64,000 bases of DNA from Rhizocola hellebori (lineage in GTDB: Bacteria; Actinomycetota; Actinomycetes; Mycobacteriales; Micromonosporaceae): contig NZ_BONY01000029.1 of assembly GCF_016862955.1 (NCBI RefSeq), positions 55,159-119,158 on the forward strand, in the 5' to 3' direction. The notes under the pieces are model-generated. The model was not told the origin of the DNA. It saw only the letters and a list, made by a program, of their open reading frames with translations, and made no database searches. Positions 8,953-17,998 of the stretch are shown here, piece after piece; the stretch's first letter is position 1; each line of letters opens with the position of its first letter. Position numbers and translations under genes: made by a program.

Positions 8953-10763
8953 GACGACACCTGCCTGTCCTTTTCCTCGACCACGCCCAGGTATTCATCG
9001 CGCACGCGAACGTTGGCCTCGATCTCGGCCGGTGTCCCTTCGGCGAGGACGCCGCCGCGGGCAAGCACCACGATCCGGTCGGCCAAGGCGAGAACCAAGT
9101 CGAAGTTGTGCTCCACCAGAACCACTGTGCAGCCGGCGTCGCGGATCTGGCGAACAACCGACGCCAATGTCCGCACCTCATTCTCGTCGAGACCGGAGGC
9201 GGCCTCGTCGAGCAACAACACCTTGGGCTCACGGATCAGCGCCCGAGCCACCTCCAGCATGCGCCGCATCCCTAGCGGCAGCGCCACCGCTTCGCTGTCG
9301 GCCAGGTGGATCAGGCCGGTCAGGCGCAGGATCTCGGTTGCCCGCTGGAGATCGCGCTCTCGTACCCGCCGAAAATGCGGGCTGCGCAGAACGGCGCTGA
9401 GGAAACCGGCCCGGTCGGCGGTATAGCGGCCCGAGATCACCACCTCGCGAACCGTGATGCCCGGCGGAATCAGCGGCGTCTGGAAGGTACGTGCTATCCC
9501 CAGCCGAGCGATCCGGTCCGACGATGCGGTGGCGATGGACGCGCCCGCCACGGTGATAGAACCCGAGTCGCGCCGGTAAAAGCCGCAAACCAGGTTCAGC
9601 AGCGTGGTTTTGCCCGAGCCGTTCGGCCCGATCAGGGCTGTGATCTTGCCAGGTTCGGCGCGCAGCGACACGTCGCGCAGCGCCTGGTTGCCACCGAAAG
9701 CCTTTGACAGCTTGCCTACTTCCAGCATGCCGCCGCTGATCGGCCGCATCGCGGTCGCCGAATCGGTGGCCTGAGCGGGGACCACCGCGGCGCCGATGCC
9801 GGCTGCGCGATCCAGCCGGCGCACCGCGTTGCGCATCACCCCGGCCACGCCGCCGCGCAACAGGACGCCACCGATGAGCAGGAACGCGCCGAAGAAAATC
9901 AGTGAGTATTGCGCGAACTCACTCGACTGGTCGTTGTTGAACTGGACGATGCCGGCCCCGAAAATGGCGCCATAGATGCTGACCGAACCACCGAGAATCG
10001 ATGCGGCGAGCGCGCCCGTGGCAAGGTGGAAGCCGAAAATCTCCGGCGAGAGGTAAAGGTCGAGGTTCGCCAGCAGAGCACCGGCGAACCCGGCCGGCAC
10101 AGCGCCGATGGCGTAGCCGGTCAGCTTGGTGCGATAGACCGACATCCCCAGCGAGGAGGCCAGCACCGGGCTCTGCTTGAGCACCTGGAAGGCGATGCCG
10201 TGGCGGGAAACCACCACGTTGCGGAAAACCGCGAACCAGACCGCGGCCACCACCACGATGGCGAGGTACATGTCGGCGGGTTTGAGCACGTAGCCGAAGA
10301 GGGTGGGACCGAGCATGCCGGACAGGCCGAGGTGTCCACCGGTCTTTTCCTCGAAGATGTCGACCACGTCGGGTACCAGCAGCACCAGGAAGAACGAGGT
10401 CATCGCCAGCGACCACGACCCGAGCCGCAGCCCGGGGATGCCGGTGACGATGCCGACCACCAGCGCGGCCAGGCCGCCCGCGACGATGTGCAGCCCGAGG
10501 TCGGTGTGCCCGGCGGTGGAAAGCATCCCGGCCGTGTAGGCGCCTGCCGCATACATCGCGGCCTGCCCGATGGCGAGCTGGCCGGAGTAGCCGAGCGAGA
10601 TGTTCAAGCCGCTGACCACAAGGGCGAGGATCAAGGAGAGTTCTATGTACCTGGTCGCCTCGTACCCGACGTCGAAAAGCGGCACCGCAAGCAGAAGCGC
10701 CGCGAACGCGACCGGAAACGCCCAGGAGGGCAACTTACGCAAACCCGCCCACACCGTCAGCAC
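8949..10763 (-). CDS. Fused ABC permease-ATPase, LivM-LivG type
   Basis: The 604-residue protein joins two usually separate subunits. Residues about 1-320 are a LivM-type permease with many hydrophobic segments and the motif GYSGQLAIGQAAMYAAGAYT. After a linker near 320-345 comes a LivG-type ATPase with Walker A GPNGSGKTT and Walker B VLLLDEAASGLD. The C-loop, normally close to LSYGQQR, reads LPLGMRRMLEVARAL, so the signature is degenerate, while LivF keeps a good LSGGQ. The GTG start lies one base past the livH stop. The fusion would fix a one-to-one permease/ATPase ratio. Confidence 0.9.
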   Translation of the reverse strand: MLTVWAGLRKLPSWAFPVAFAALLLAVPLFDVGYEATRYIELSLILALVVSGLNISLGYSGQLAIGQAAMYAAGAYTAGMLSTAGHTDLGLHIVAGGLAALVVGIVTGIPGLRLGSWSLAMTSFFLVLLVPDVVDIFEEKTGGHLGLSGMLGPTLFGYVLKPADMYLAIVVVAAVWFAVFRNVVVSRHGIAFQVLKQSPVLASSLGMSVYRTKLTGYAIGAVPAGFAGALLANLDLYLSPEIFGFHLATGALAASILGGSVSIYGAIFGAGIVQFNNDQSSEFAQYSLIFFGAFLLIGGVLLRGGVAGVMRNAVRRLDRAAGIGAAVVPAQATDSATAMRPISGGMLEVGKLSKAFGGNQALRDVSLRAEPGKITALIGPNGSGKTTLLNLVCGFYRRDSGSITVAGASIATASSDRIARLGIARTFQTPLIPPGITVREVVISGRYTADRAGFLSAVLRSPHFRRVRERDLQRATEILRLTGLIHLADSEAVALPLGMRRMLEVARALIREPKVLLLDEAASGLDENEVRTLASVVRQIRDAGCTVVLVEHNFDLVLALADRIVVLARGGVLAEGTPAEIEANVRVRDEYLGVVEEKDRQVSS

Positions 10764-10764
10764 G

Positions 10765-11622
10765 TCACACCGTCCGTTCCTGGACGCGGCCGAACAGTCC
10801 CGTTGGCCGTATCAGCAGCACCAGCAGCAGGATCGCGAAGACGCTCAGGTTGCTGAAACCCGAGCCGAAGTAGCGCGCGACATGCTGCTCGACGAGGCCT
10901 ACCGCGAACCCGCCGATCAAGCCTCCGTACATGCTGCCGAAGCCGCCGATGGCGAGGGCCACGAAACCCTTGAGCGCGAGCGCCGCGCCCAGGGTGGCCA
11001 CAGCGTAGGTCTTGGGTCCAATGAGGACACCCATGACCCCGCTGAGCAAACCGGTCACGGCGAACGCGGCGAAGGTGAGTTTGCGGACGCTGACCCCGCG
11101 AAGCGTCGCGGCCTCCTCGTCCTGTGACATCGCCACCAGCGCCAGCCCGTTGAGGCGCCGCTGGGTGTAGGCGCTGATCGCGACCACGAGTGCCACCGCG
11201 AAGACCACCAGGGCCAGCTCATCCGGGAACATCCGGCCGCCGAGGAACGTCAGCACCTCGTCGCCGCCCGCGAACGGCACCTGCAGCGGCTGGGTCCCCC
11301 AGATGACCTGGACAAGCCCGGTCAGGACGGTACCGAACCCAAGCGTGGTAATCAGTTGCGTCTGATGGTCGGCGACCGGCCTCACCGCGATCCGTTCCTC
11401 GAACGCGGCCACAAGCATGACCGCGGTCATCGCCATGATGATGACGATGACCGTGGGCAGCTTCAGCGTCACGTAGCCCAGGTAGGCCACGAAAGCGCCG
11501 ACCATCATCAGCTGCGCCTGCGCGAAGTTGAACGAGTGCGAGGCGATGAAGACGATGTTGTAGCCGACCGCGACGAGCGCATATACGGCGCCGAGCGACA
11601 GACCGGCGTAGATCAGGGTCAT
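10765..11622 (-). CDS. livH: ABC transporter permease, LivH type
   Basis: The 285-residue integral membrane protein begins MTLIYAGLSLGAVYALVAVG and carries HSFNFAQAQLMMVGAFVAY, the conserved N-terminal LivH pattern, and several further hydrophobic segments. It pairs with the LivM half of the fused protein to form the channel. It starts five bases after the binding-protein gene and ends one base before the fusion gene, so the four importer genes form one transcript. Confidence 0.9.
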   Translation of the reverse strand: MTLIYAGLSLGAVYALVAVGYNIVFIASHSFNFAQAQLMMVGAFVAYLGYVTLKLPTVIVIIMAMTAVMLVAAFEERIAVRPVADHQTQLITTLGFGTVLTGLVQVIWGTQPLQVPFAGGDEVLTFLGGRMFPDELALVVFAVALVVAISAYTQRRLNGLALVAMSQDEEAATLRGVSVRKLTFAAFAVTGLLSGVMGVLIGPKTYAVATLGAALALKGFVALAIGGFGSMYGGLIGGFAVGLVEQHVARYFGSGFSNLSVFAILLLVLLIRPTGLFGRVQERTV

Positions 11623-11627
11623 GCTGG

Positions 11628-12833
11628 TCAGTTCCCCGTGTGGCCGACCTGGCCATCCTTCATCACCGAAGGCGCCACGAAGATGTGCGAGTCAGCCGAC
11701 AGCTGGGGCTGGTGGTTGTCCGCGAGGTAGGGGTAGGCGGGGTAGACCGCGGTGCCCGCGTTCGCGTTAACCTCGGGCTTGAGCAGCGCGGCCGTGAGCT
11801 CCTTGGGTGCCGAGCTCTTGGCGTTGTTGCCCGCTGCCGCCAGCAACATGATGGCGTCGTAGTTGAAGCAGTTGTTGAGGCTTCCGAAGATCTGCCCCTG
11901 TGCCTTCATCGCCTCGACGGCCTTCTTGGTGGCGGCGCTGGCCGTCGCGGCGTCAAGGCTGCGAGCGATTTCCAGCTTGAGGTTCGCCACCTCGGGGGTG
12001 CCGACCATGCCGTCCGGCGGGAGCTGGGTCACCAGCGGGGTCGCCGTGACGGAGGTGTCGCCGAGCAGCGGGACATTCCAGCCCAGCTTCGTGAATCCCT
12101 TGAGCACATAGCCGACCGGAGCACCGTAGCCGTTGAAGACGACGACGTCGGGCTTGAAGGCCTGCAGGGCGCTGATCTGGGCGATCATGTCGAGCGCCTT
12201 CGCGTCATACTCGACGGCGTTGACCTCGTATCCCTTTGCCTTGTAAGTCTCGGTCGCCGTCGCGCCGAACTGCTTGGCGTAGGCCGAGTTGCCGTGCAGC
12301 ACCCCAACCTTCTTGTACGACTTGGCCTGCAGCTCGGGCAGGTAGCTCTCGATGACCGTCTTGAACGGCGCTGCCAGATGGAAGGCGTAAGGGTTGGTGG
12401 AAGGCTTATTGGTTTCTGCGGCATTGCCCGAGTCCAGGAAGATGATCTCGTTCTGCTGCAGGATGCCCGCCACCGCGACGCTGACCCCGGATCCGGCTGC
12501 GGTCAGATAGGCGTCCGGCTTCGCTTTCGCGATCTGAGCCCGCAGGTTCGACAAGGCCTTCGTAGCGTCGGCGTTGTCCTGCGACTCGATGAGTTCTACC
12601 TTGCGGCCGTTGACACCGCCGGCGGCGTTGACGACCTCGGTGGCGGCCTTCGCAGCTGCGACACCGGTTTTCAGCTGGTTGGTAAATGCTCCAGCGTCGC
12701 TGCCGCCGCTGATCATCACACGATAGGGGGTCTGGTCCGCCGGCGGCTCGTCGGCCGTGCCGCCACCGCAGGCGGTCAGCAGCAGGGAACCAACAGCGAG
12801 CAGCCCGGCGACAAGTCCAAGGCGAGCCTTCAC
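11628..12833 (-). CDS. livK: ABC importer substrate-binding lipoprotein, LivK type
   Basis: The 401-residue protein has a lipoprotein signal ending LLLTAC-GGG (lipid-modified Cys at about residue 22) and a periplasmic-binding type I fold with YRVMISGGSDAGAF, VVNAAGGVNGRKVELIE and repeated Rossmann-like blocks. It captures the ligand outside the membrane for the LivH/LivM-LivG/LivF channel. The GTG start is supported by GGAG five bases upstream. It is the first gene of the eight-gene leftward operon that ends with the thiolase and LLM genes. The operator-like sequence at 12861-12891 lies just upstream. Confidence 0.9.
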   Translation of the reverse strand: MKARLGLVAGLLAVGSLLLTACGGGTADEPPADQTPYRVMISGGSDAGAFTNQLKTGVAAAKAATEVVNAAGGVNGRKVELIESQDNADATKALSNLRAQIAKAKPDAYLTAAGSGVSVAVAGILQQNEIIFLDSGNAAETNKPSTNPYAFHLAAPFKTVIESYLPELQAKSYKKVGVLHGNSAYAKQFGATATETYKAKGYEVNAVEYDAKALDMIAQISALQAFKPDVVVFNGYGAPVGYVLKGFTKLGWNVPLLGDTSVTATPLVTQLPPDGMVGTPEVANLKLEIARSLDAATASAATKKAVEAMKAQGQIFGSLNNCFNYDAIMLLAAAGNNAKSSAPKELTAALLKPEVNANAGTAVYPAYPYLADNHQPQLSADSHIFVAPSVMKDGQVGHTGN

Positions 12834-12860
12834 GTCATCTCCACTTCGAGAGCGGGGGGT

Positions 12861-12891
12861 CTATCCTATCTAAGATAGCCATCTTGATAAG
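12861..12891 (-). promoter_or_regulatory. Operator-like inverted repeats upstream of the importer operon (site a)
   Basis: Bases 12861-12879 read, on the minus strand, GCTATCTTAGATAGGATAG. They include the perfect palindrome CTATCT-A-AGATAG at 12866-12878. A second CATCTT half-site follows at 12880-12885. On the minus strand TTATCA and TAGGAT are spaced 16 bases apart as possible -35/-10 elements, so the palindrome would overlap the promoter. The core TATCTT-N3 recurs at four other promoter regions. The remaining bases to 13069 hold only the trailer of the thioesterase gene, and I see no gene there. Confidence 0.6.
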
Positions 12892-13069
12892 TAAGAGTGG
12901 CACGTCACTATGGTCTTGGCAAGGCTGGAAGATCTCAACTTGACCGCTCGCTTCGTTATATCCGCGCGCAACGGCGTCACGACAAAAGATGCGACGTAGA
13001 TCTCGCCATGGATGTCACAACTGCCCCACATGTCCCTGAAGAACCATGGGCACCAAGGAAAACGGGCAA

Positions 13070-13828
13070 CTATGAGGAAGTCAGCCGACTGGTCTGCTCG
13101 CCGACCGCGACCAGCCCGGCGCCTTCCGACCACATACTGACCCGGCCCACCGCAAGGTGATCGGCGCGCGTCAACAGGCTTACCTCGAACAGAACCCAAT
13201 CGGCGACCGGTGCGCCCACGACCCGCAACGTGGCACTGACTGTGCTCGCCCGGGTCAGCTCGGGAAAAGCTCGGCGCAACAGATAGGGAATGTGGTCGCT
13301 AAGCACGGCAAGGCGCACCGCGCCCGAGGTGTCGCAACGCAGGCGTCCCCAAAGCAGCATCGTGCTCGCCACGCCCGCGCCGAGGTGTTCGCCGGCCGTG
13401 CGCACATCCAGCATCACCGCCACGCCTTTGCCCGGCATCACCAGGTACGGCCGTTCGGGGCACTCCTCTGGCGGCGCGACCCGGGGCGCCGCAACATGTT
13501 CGGGCTGCCCCGGCGCGGGACCCAACACGGCGGCACCGGCCAGCGCCAGAGCGCCGTCGTCGAATGCGTTCACCCGGTAGTGCCCAAGCGCCCGACCGGA
13601 AGCCAGCCTTTCGCAGCGCACCTGTAGCCGAGCGTCCTGGGCGACCGGGCGCAGGAAGTTCACCGAAAGGTCAAGCAGCGAGCGCTGACTGGTCAGCTGC
13701 AACGCCTCGGTGAGCAAACCCATGCCCCACCCGCCATAGAGCCAGCCCCCTGACCCGCAAAGCTCTTCCGACACCATGAGAGTGAAGCCGTCGCCGTCGC
13801 GCTCAAGCGGGCTGCGAGGCCAGCTCAC
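13070..13828 (-). CDS. Acyl-CoA thioesterase-like hotdog protein
   Basis: The 252-residue protein resembles TesB/4HBT_3-type double-hotdog thioesterases: an N-terminal half with GSGGWLYGGWGMGLLTEAL, the strand LLDLSVNFLRPV, and a C-terminal half with SDHIPYLLRRAFPEL. It would hydrolyse or otherwise bind acyl-CoA esters. The GTG at 13828 overlaps the stop of the upstream ligase (GTGA), so I take it rather than the longer open frame. It is the third gene of a leftward crotonase - ligase - thioesterase operon. The substrate is not evident. Confidence 0.75.
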   Translation of the reverse strand: MSWPRSPLERDGDGFTLMVSEELCGSGGWLYGGWGMGLLTEALQLTSQRSLLDLSVNFLRPVAQDARLQVRCERLASGRALGHYRVNAFDDGALALAGAAVLGPAPGQPEHVAAPRVAPPEECPERPYLVMPGKGVAVMLDVRTAGEHLGAGVASTMLLWGRLRCDTSGAVRLAVLSDHIPYLLRRAFPELTRASTVSATLRVVGAPVADWVLFEVSLLTRADHLAVGRVSMWSEGAGLVAVGEQTSRLTSS

Positions 13829-15441
13829 GGGGTGACTTGGCGGTTGTCGGCGCGCAGATCGCCTTTGACTACCTTGCCACTGGCGTTGCGCGGCAGGGTC
13901 TGCACAAACGTGATGAAGCGCGGCACTTTGAAGTTGGCCACCCGTTCCCGCGCCCACGCGATGATTTCCTCGGCGGTGGCGGGCGTCGCGTCGAGCCGCC
14001 GGACTACGTAAGCCTTTGCCACTTCGCCCAATCGCTCATCGGGTACGCCGATGACCGCGACTTCCGCGACTGCCGGATGACGCGCGAGCACCTGCTCCAC
14101 CTCGGCCGGCGAGACGTTGAATCCGCCGACGAAGAACAGGTCCTTGATCCGATCGGTGATCTTAAGGTTGCCGTCGGCGTCGAGCGTGCCCACGTCGCCC
14201 GAATGCAGCCAGCCGTCGGCGTCGATCGCGTCGGCGGTGCCGGACGGGTCTTCCCAATACCCGGGGGTAACGCTGGCACCGCGAATCAGAATCTCCCCCG
14301 GCTCACCCGGGGCCAGATCGCTCCCATCCAGGCCCACCGCGCGCAACTCGACGCCGGGCAGCGCTCGCCCATTGGTATTGGCGATCACCTCAAACGAATC
14401 GCCCATCCGGCACATCGTCGCGGTGCCGAAGCACTCGGTCATTCCGTACGCGGTGATGAGATGTTGGAAAGGCAGCTCGGTGCGAGCCCGCTCCACCAAC
14501 GCGACCGGCACCACCGCCGCGCCAGTCGAGGCCACCCGAAGCGACCCGAGGTCGTAATGCGCCCGCTGCGGGCTCTCCAGCAGGGAGTAGTAGATGGTCG
14601 GCGACCCGTTCATCACGGATACCCGGTGCGCCTGGATGAGGCGCATGGCTTCGGCCGCCTCGAAAACGGGCATCGGCACGATCGTCACTCCGTGCATGAT
14701 GCTCGCGATCATGCCTGCCTTGTTGCCGCCGGTGTGGAAGAACGGCAGCGTGACAAGGTAGCGGTCGCCGGGGCGCAGACCCCAGATGCGCCCGAAATCC
14801 GCATACAGGTCAAGGGATGTGCCATGCGGGATGGTGACACCCTTGGCCCGTCCGGTGGTGCCGGAGGTGAAGATGATCTCTGCCAGCGCCGTCGGCTCGA
14901 CCGCCTTCGCGGTGGCCCGCGCGGCCTCGATACTCACCTCGGCCGCCCGCTCCAGGAATTCCGTCCAGCCAAGGCGGCGCTGCGCCTGCACCGGCTCTGC
15001 TTTCATGTCGATAACCACGAGCTCGGCCAGCGCCGCATTTACCGCTTCGTCGTCGTCGGTTGCCGCGGCCGCGCCGGCATAGTCGAAGCCGAGGAAGCCG
15101 CCGTCGACGACAACAGCGCGAGCCCTTACCCGGGCCAGGATTTCTCGCGCCTCGCCACCCCGATAGCGGGTGTTGATTGGGACCACGATGGCGCCGGCGC
15201 AGTGCAAGCCCAGTGACGTGACTATCCAGCGCGCCGAATTCGGCGCCCAGATGCCCACCCGGTCGCCGGGCGTGATGCCCTGGGCGATCGCCGCGCGGGC
15301 GACTTCGAAGGCCGCGTCGCGCAACTGATGGAAGGTCAGTGTGGTCTCGCCGTCTATCACGGCAAGGTCGTCGCCGAAGCGCTCAGCACTGGCCAGCAGC
15401 ATGCTGGGAACCGTGCGGGGCACGGCGCTGTCACCCGGCAT
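13825..15441 (-). CDS. Acyl-CoA ligase, FadD3-like
   Basis: The 538-residue adenylate-forming enzyme has IIFTSGTTGRAKGVT, LPFFHTGGNKAGM, ITAYGMTECFG, GWLHSGDVG and the C-terminal Lys in ASGKVVK. Order and spacing match the ligase at 1529-3130, so the two look like paralogues of a FadD3-type family that activates bulky carboxylic acids. The ATG at 15441 is chosen because AAGGGG lies eight bases upstream; an in-frame GTG nine bases earlier is possible. It lies 19 bases after the crotonase gene and is coupled to the thioesterase. Confidence 0.85.
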   Translation of the reverse strand: MPGDSAVPRTVPSMLLASAERFGDDLAVIDGETTLTFHQLRDAAFEVARAAIAQGITPGDRVGIWAPNSARWIVTSLGLHCAGAIVVPINTRYRGGEAREILARVRARAVVVDGGFLGFDYAGAAAATDDDEAVNAALAELVVIDMKAEPVQAQRRLGWTEFLERAAEVSIEAARATAKAVEPTALAEIIFTSGTTGRAKGVTIPHGTSLDLYADFGRIWGLRPGDRYLVTLPFFHTGGNKAGMIASIMHGVTIVPMPVFEAAEAMRLIQAHRVSVMNGSPTIYYSLLESPQRAHYDLGSLRVASTGAAVVPVALVERARTELPFQHLITAYGMTECFGTATMCRMGDSFEVIANTNGRALPGVELRAVGLDGSDLAPGEPGEILIRGASVTPGYWEDPSGTADAIDADGWLHSGDVGTLDADGNLKITDRIKDLFFVGGFNVSPAEVEQVLARHPAVAEVAVIGVPDERLGEVAKAYVVRRLDATPATAEEIIAWARERVANFKVPRFITFVQTLPRNASGKVVKGDLRADNRQVTP

Positions 15442-15460
15442 CGCGCTCACCCCTTCCCCG

Positions 15461-16279
15461 TCAACGGCCACTGAAGGTCGGCTCGCGTTTCTCGACCAGG
15501 GCACTCAGCCCTTCCCGAAAGTCCTGTGCCCGAGACGAGATCTCCAGCGATAGTGCCTCGGCCGAGAGCTGGTCGCGCAACACCGCGTCCGCGGCCTGGT
15601 TTATCAACGCTTTCGTCAGACCCAACGCCACCGTCGGCCCGCTGGCAAGCTTCGCCGCCAACTCTCGGGCCGCGTCGTGGGCCGAACCCGCTTCGACCAC
15701 TTCATGCACGATCCCCCATTGCTGAGCGGTAGCCGCATCGAGGCGCTCACCGAGCAGCAGCAGGCGGCGCGCCCGCAACGGCCCCACTGCACGCGTGGTC
15801 AGCCAGGTGGCGCCGCTGTCCGGGGTCATGCCGCGGGTGATGAACGGCTGCCAGAAGGTGGCCGTCGCGTCGGTCACCACGAAGTCGCTGGCCAGCGCGA
15901 GCTGGAAACCGATCCCGACCGCGTAGCCGGTCACCGCGCACACCACGGGCACCTGTAGGTCGCATAGCTGAGGAATGAGCCGATGCGCCTGAGAGGGAAG
16001 ACGTCGCTGAATCGCGCCCGGCCTCGGCCGTGGCCGGTCGGCCGCGGAAGCGTTGCGCTGCACGATGTCGAAGCCACCGCAGAAGTGGTCGCCCGCACCG
16101 GAAAGCAACACGGCGCGAACCGATTCGTCGTTCTGGGCAAGCTCGAGCGAGTCGATCAGAGCTCGCACCGTGGCGTCGTTGAGCGCGTTGCGCCGGCGCG
16201 GCTCGTCGATTCGCAGCGACAGCACGCCGTCAGCCAGCTCGACAAGCACGCCGTCCACCGAGGGGTAACCGCTTAACAT
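15461..16279 (-). CDS. Crotonase-fold protein lacking both hydratase glutamates
   Basis: The 272-residue enoyl-CoA hydratase/isomerase-family protein has the oxyanion-hole stretch GAGDHFCGGFDI and YAVGIGFQLALASD. In true hydratases the Glu of G-x-E-L and the Glu of the later P-E motif are catalytic; here those places read GFQLAL and WQPFITRG. It is therefore unlikely to be a simple enoyl-CoA hydratase and may be an isomerase, hydrolase or C-C lyase. The ATG at 16279 is preferred over an upstream start because a TATAAT lies six bases before it. It is first in an operon with a ligase and a thioesterase. Confidence 0.8.
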   Translation of the reverse strand: MLSGYPSVDGVLVELADGVLSLRIDEPRRRNALNDATVRALIDSLELAQNDESVRAVLLSGAGDHFCGGFDIVQRNASAADRPRPRPGAIQRRLPSQAHRLIPQLCDLQVPVVCAVTGYAVGIGFQLALASDFVVTDATATFWQPFITRGMTPDSGATWLTTRAVGPLRARRLLLLGERLDAATAQQWGIVHEVVEAGSAHDAARELAAKLASGPTVALGLTKALINQAADAVLRDQLSAEALSLEISSRAQDFREGLSALVEKREPTFSGR

Positions 16280-16280
16280 G

Positions 16281-16297
16281 CAAGCATTATAAAGATG
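16281..16297 (-). promoter_or_regulatory. Leaderless -10 box embedded in an operator-like site (site e1)
   Basis: On the minus strand CATCTT-TAT-AATGCTTG matches the recurring TATCTT-N3 pattern. It contains TATAAT (16286-16291), which ends six bases before the ATG at 16279. The crotonase transcript probably starts at its start codon, and a protein bound here would cover the -10. Confidence 0.55.
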
Positions 16298-16334
16298 CGC
16301 TAATGATCGCGACAGGTCTGTACGCACATGCTTT

Positions 16335-16352
16335 CTATCTTTACTATGATTG
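16335..16352 (+). promoter_or_regulatory. Operator-like site before the rightward ligase (site e2)
   Basis: CTATCTTTACTATGATTG (TATCTT-TAC-TATGAT) lies in the divergent region 30 bases before the ligase start at 16383. TATGAT could itself serve as a -10. It is the second copy of the recurring sequence in this intergenic region. Confidence 0.55.
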
Positions 16353-16382
16353 AATCATGGCGACCATACCGAGAGGAGCGCG

Positions 16383-17930
16383 ATGAGCGCGACCGTTCCG
16401 CCCGAGCGCTCGCTCCTGAACCTGCTGGCAGAGCTTCCGGCCCTGCCCCAGGCACAGGTGCTGCACTCAAGCTCGGGATCGCTGACCCTTGACGAGCTGC
16501 GCGCCGCGGTGACCCGCGTCGCGGCCGAGCTGTCACGGGCGGGAGCCGGGCCCAACCGCCCGGTGGGCGGGCTGGTCGGATCGGGCGCTTCCGGTGTCGT
16601 CCTGATGTTCGCGGTATGGTCCGTCGGCGCGGTCTACCTGCCGATCAATCGCCGCAGCACCGATCGGGAGGTCGCTGCCCTCATCGCGGAGACACCGGTT
16701 GACGTGCTGGTCGGCACGGCCGAGGACCTCGACCGGCAAAGCGCCGAGGTCGGCATGGTGGAGCTGGACGAAACAGACTGGACCGCAAGGGTAAGACGCC
16801 CAGCCATCGAAGCGGCGCTGGCCTACGACCCCGACACCGCGCTCATCCTGCGCACCTCGGGCACCACCGGACGGCCGAAAGCGGTGCTGCTGCACCATCG
16901 CAGCACCATCGACGCGCTCGACTCCAGCCTGCGCAAGCTGCGCCGGCGTGCCCCGGAACAGCGTGAGCCCCGTCCTTCTATCCGGGTCAACCTCATCCCG
17001 TTGTCGCTGGCCCTGTGGTCGGGCATCTTCAACACCCTGTTCTCGCTGCGCGCGGGCTTCGGCGTGGTCCTGCTCGACCGCTTCACGCCCATCGGGCTGG
17101 CTGCCGCGCTGCGCCAGCACGAGATCAAGTCCACCGTGCTCGCCCCCGCGATGATCACTATGTTGTGCGACAGCACGGAGGTGGAGTCGCTTGCGCCGCT
17201 TGAGATCGTGCGATCCATCACGGCCCCGCTGTCGCCGGCCACCGCCCGCCGATTCCACGAGCGCTTCGGAATCCTGGTGCTCAACTCCTACGGGCAGACC
17301 GAGCTGGGCGGCGAGGTGGTCGGCTGGTCCATCGATGACATCCGCAGCCATGGGTCGGCGAAGGTGGGCGCGGCGGGCCGTCCCTACGACGATGTCGAGC
17401 TGCGCATCGTCGACGAGACCGGCGACGACGTCGGGGCCAACGAATTGGGCCAGATCCTCATCAGTTCCCCCTTTCGGATGCGTGGCTACGCTGCCGCGGA
17501 TCCCGCGGCCTCCCCCGCCGACAATCGGCTCGTGGACGGATTCCTGCGCACCGGCGACATCGGCCGCCTCGACCCGGACGGGTTCCTCTGGATCGAAGGC
17601 CGGGTCAGCGACATGATCAACCGTGGCGGGATGAAGGTCTTTCCCGACGAGGTGGAGGAGGTGCTGCGCCGCCACCCATCGATCCAGGACGCCGCGGTGG
17701 TAGGGGTGCCCGACGACCGGCTCGGCGAAGTCCCTTACGCCTGGGCTGTCCCGATGTCCGGCCACATCGACGCGGCCGTGCTCGAGACCTGGTGCCGGGA
17801 ACACCTTGCCGCATACAAGGTTCCGGCTGCCTTCATCGAGGTTGACTCGCTGCCGCGGTCGGAGGTCGGTAAGGTGTTACGCCGCGAGCTACGGGCGAGC
17901 CTCACGGGGGCTCCGGTTCAGACGCAATGA
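16383..17930 (+). CDS. Acyl-CoA ligase / AMP-binding enzyme
   Basis: The 515-residue adenylate-forming enzyme has LRTSGTTGRPKAVLL, NSYGQTELGGEVVGW, LRTGDIGRLDPDG, and the C-terminal Lys in SEVGKVLRREL. It is more divergent than the other three ligases: it lacks the NPFF/LPFF segment and has a short N-terminal domain. The ATG at 16383 follows GAGGAG at good spacing; the frame is open upstream to a TTG that would lack a ribosome site. It is transcribed divergently from the crotonase operon, with two operator-like sites between them. The acid activated is unknown. Confidence 0.85.
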   Translation: MSATVPPERSLLNLLAELPALPQAQVLHSSSGSLTLDELRAAVTRVAAELSRAGAGPNRPVGGLVGSGASGVVLMFAVWSVGAVYLPINRRSTDREVAALIAETPVDVLVGTAEDLDRQSAEVGMVELDETDWTARVRRPAIEAALAYDPDTALILRTSGTTGRPKAVLLHHRSTIDALDSSLRKLRRRAPEQREPRPSIRVNLIPLSLALWSGIFNTLFSLRAGFGVVLLDRFTPIGLAAALRQHEIKSTVLAPAMITMLCDSTEVESLAPLEIVRSITAPLSPATARRFHERFGILVLNSYGQTELGGEVVGWSIDDIRSHGSAKVGAAGRPYDDVELRIVDETGDDVGANELGQILISSPFRMRGYAAADPAASPADNRLVDGFLRTGDIGRLDPDGFLWIEGRVSDMINRGGMKVFPDEVEEVLRRHPSIQDAAVVGVPDDRLGEVPYAWAVPMSGHIDAAVLETWCREHLAAYKVPAAFIEVDSLPRSEVGKVLRRELRASLTGAPVQTQ

Positions 17931-17939
17931 TTGTATTAT

Positions 17940-17967
17940 TTGACAGCGGTCAGTCCGCCGCTACTGT
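17940..17967 (+). promoter_or_regulatory. Promoter of the GntR regulator gene
   Basis: TTGACA (17940-17945) and TACTGT (17962-17967) are separated by 16 bases. GGAAGGG at 17987-17993 is a good ribosome site before the GTG at 17999. Just upstream, CAATGAT (17925-17931) matches one half of the recurring operator, but its partner half is poor. Confidence 0.55.
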
Positions 17968-17998
17968 GTGTGGCGAAGCCTAATCCGGAAGGGTTCCT

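Noticed and set aside
12870..13199. Small leftward open frame between livK and the thioesterase
   Set aside because: It overlaps the thioesterase end, has no ribosome site and contains the operator region.
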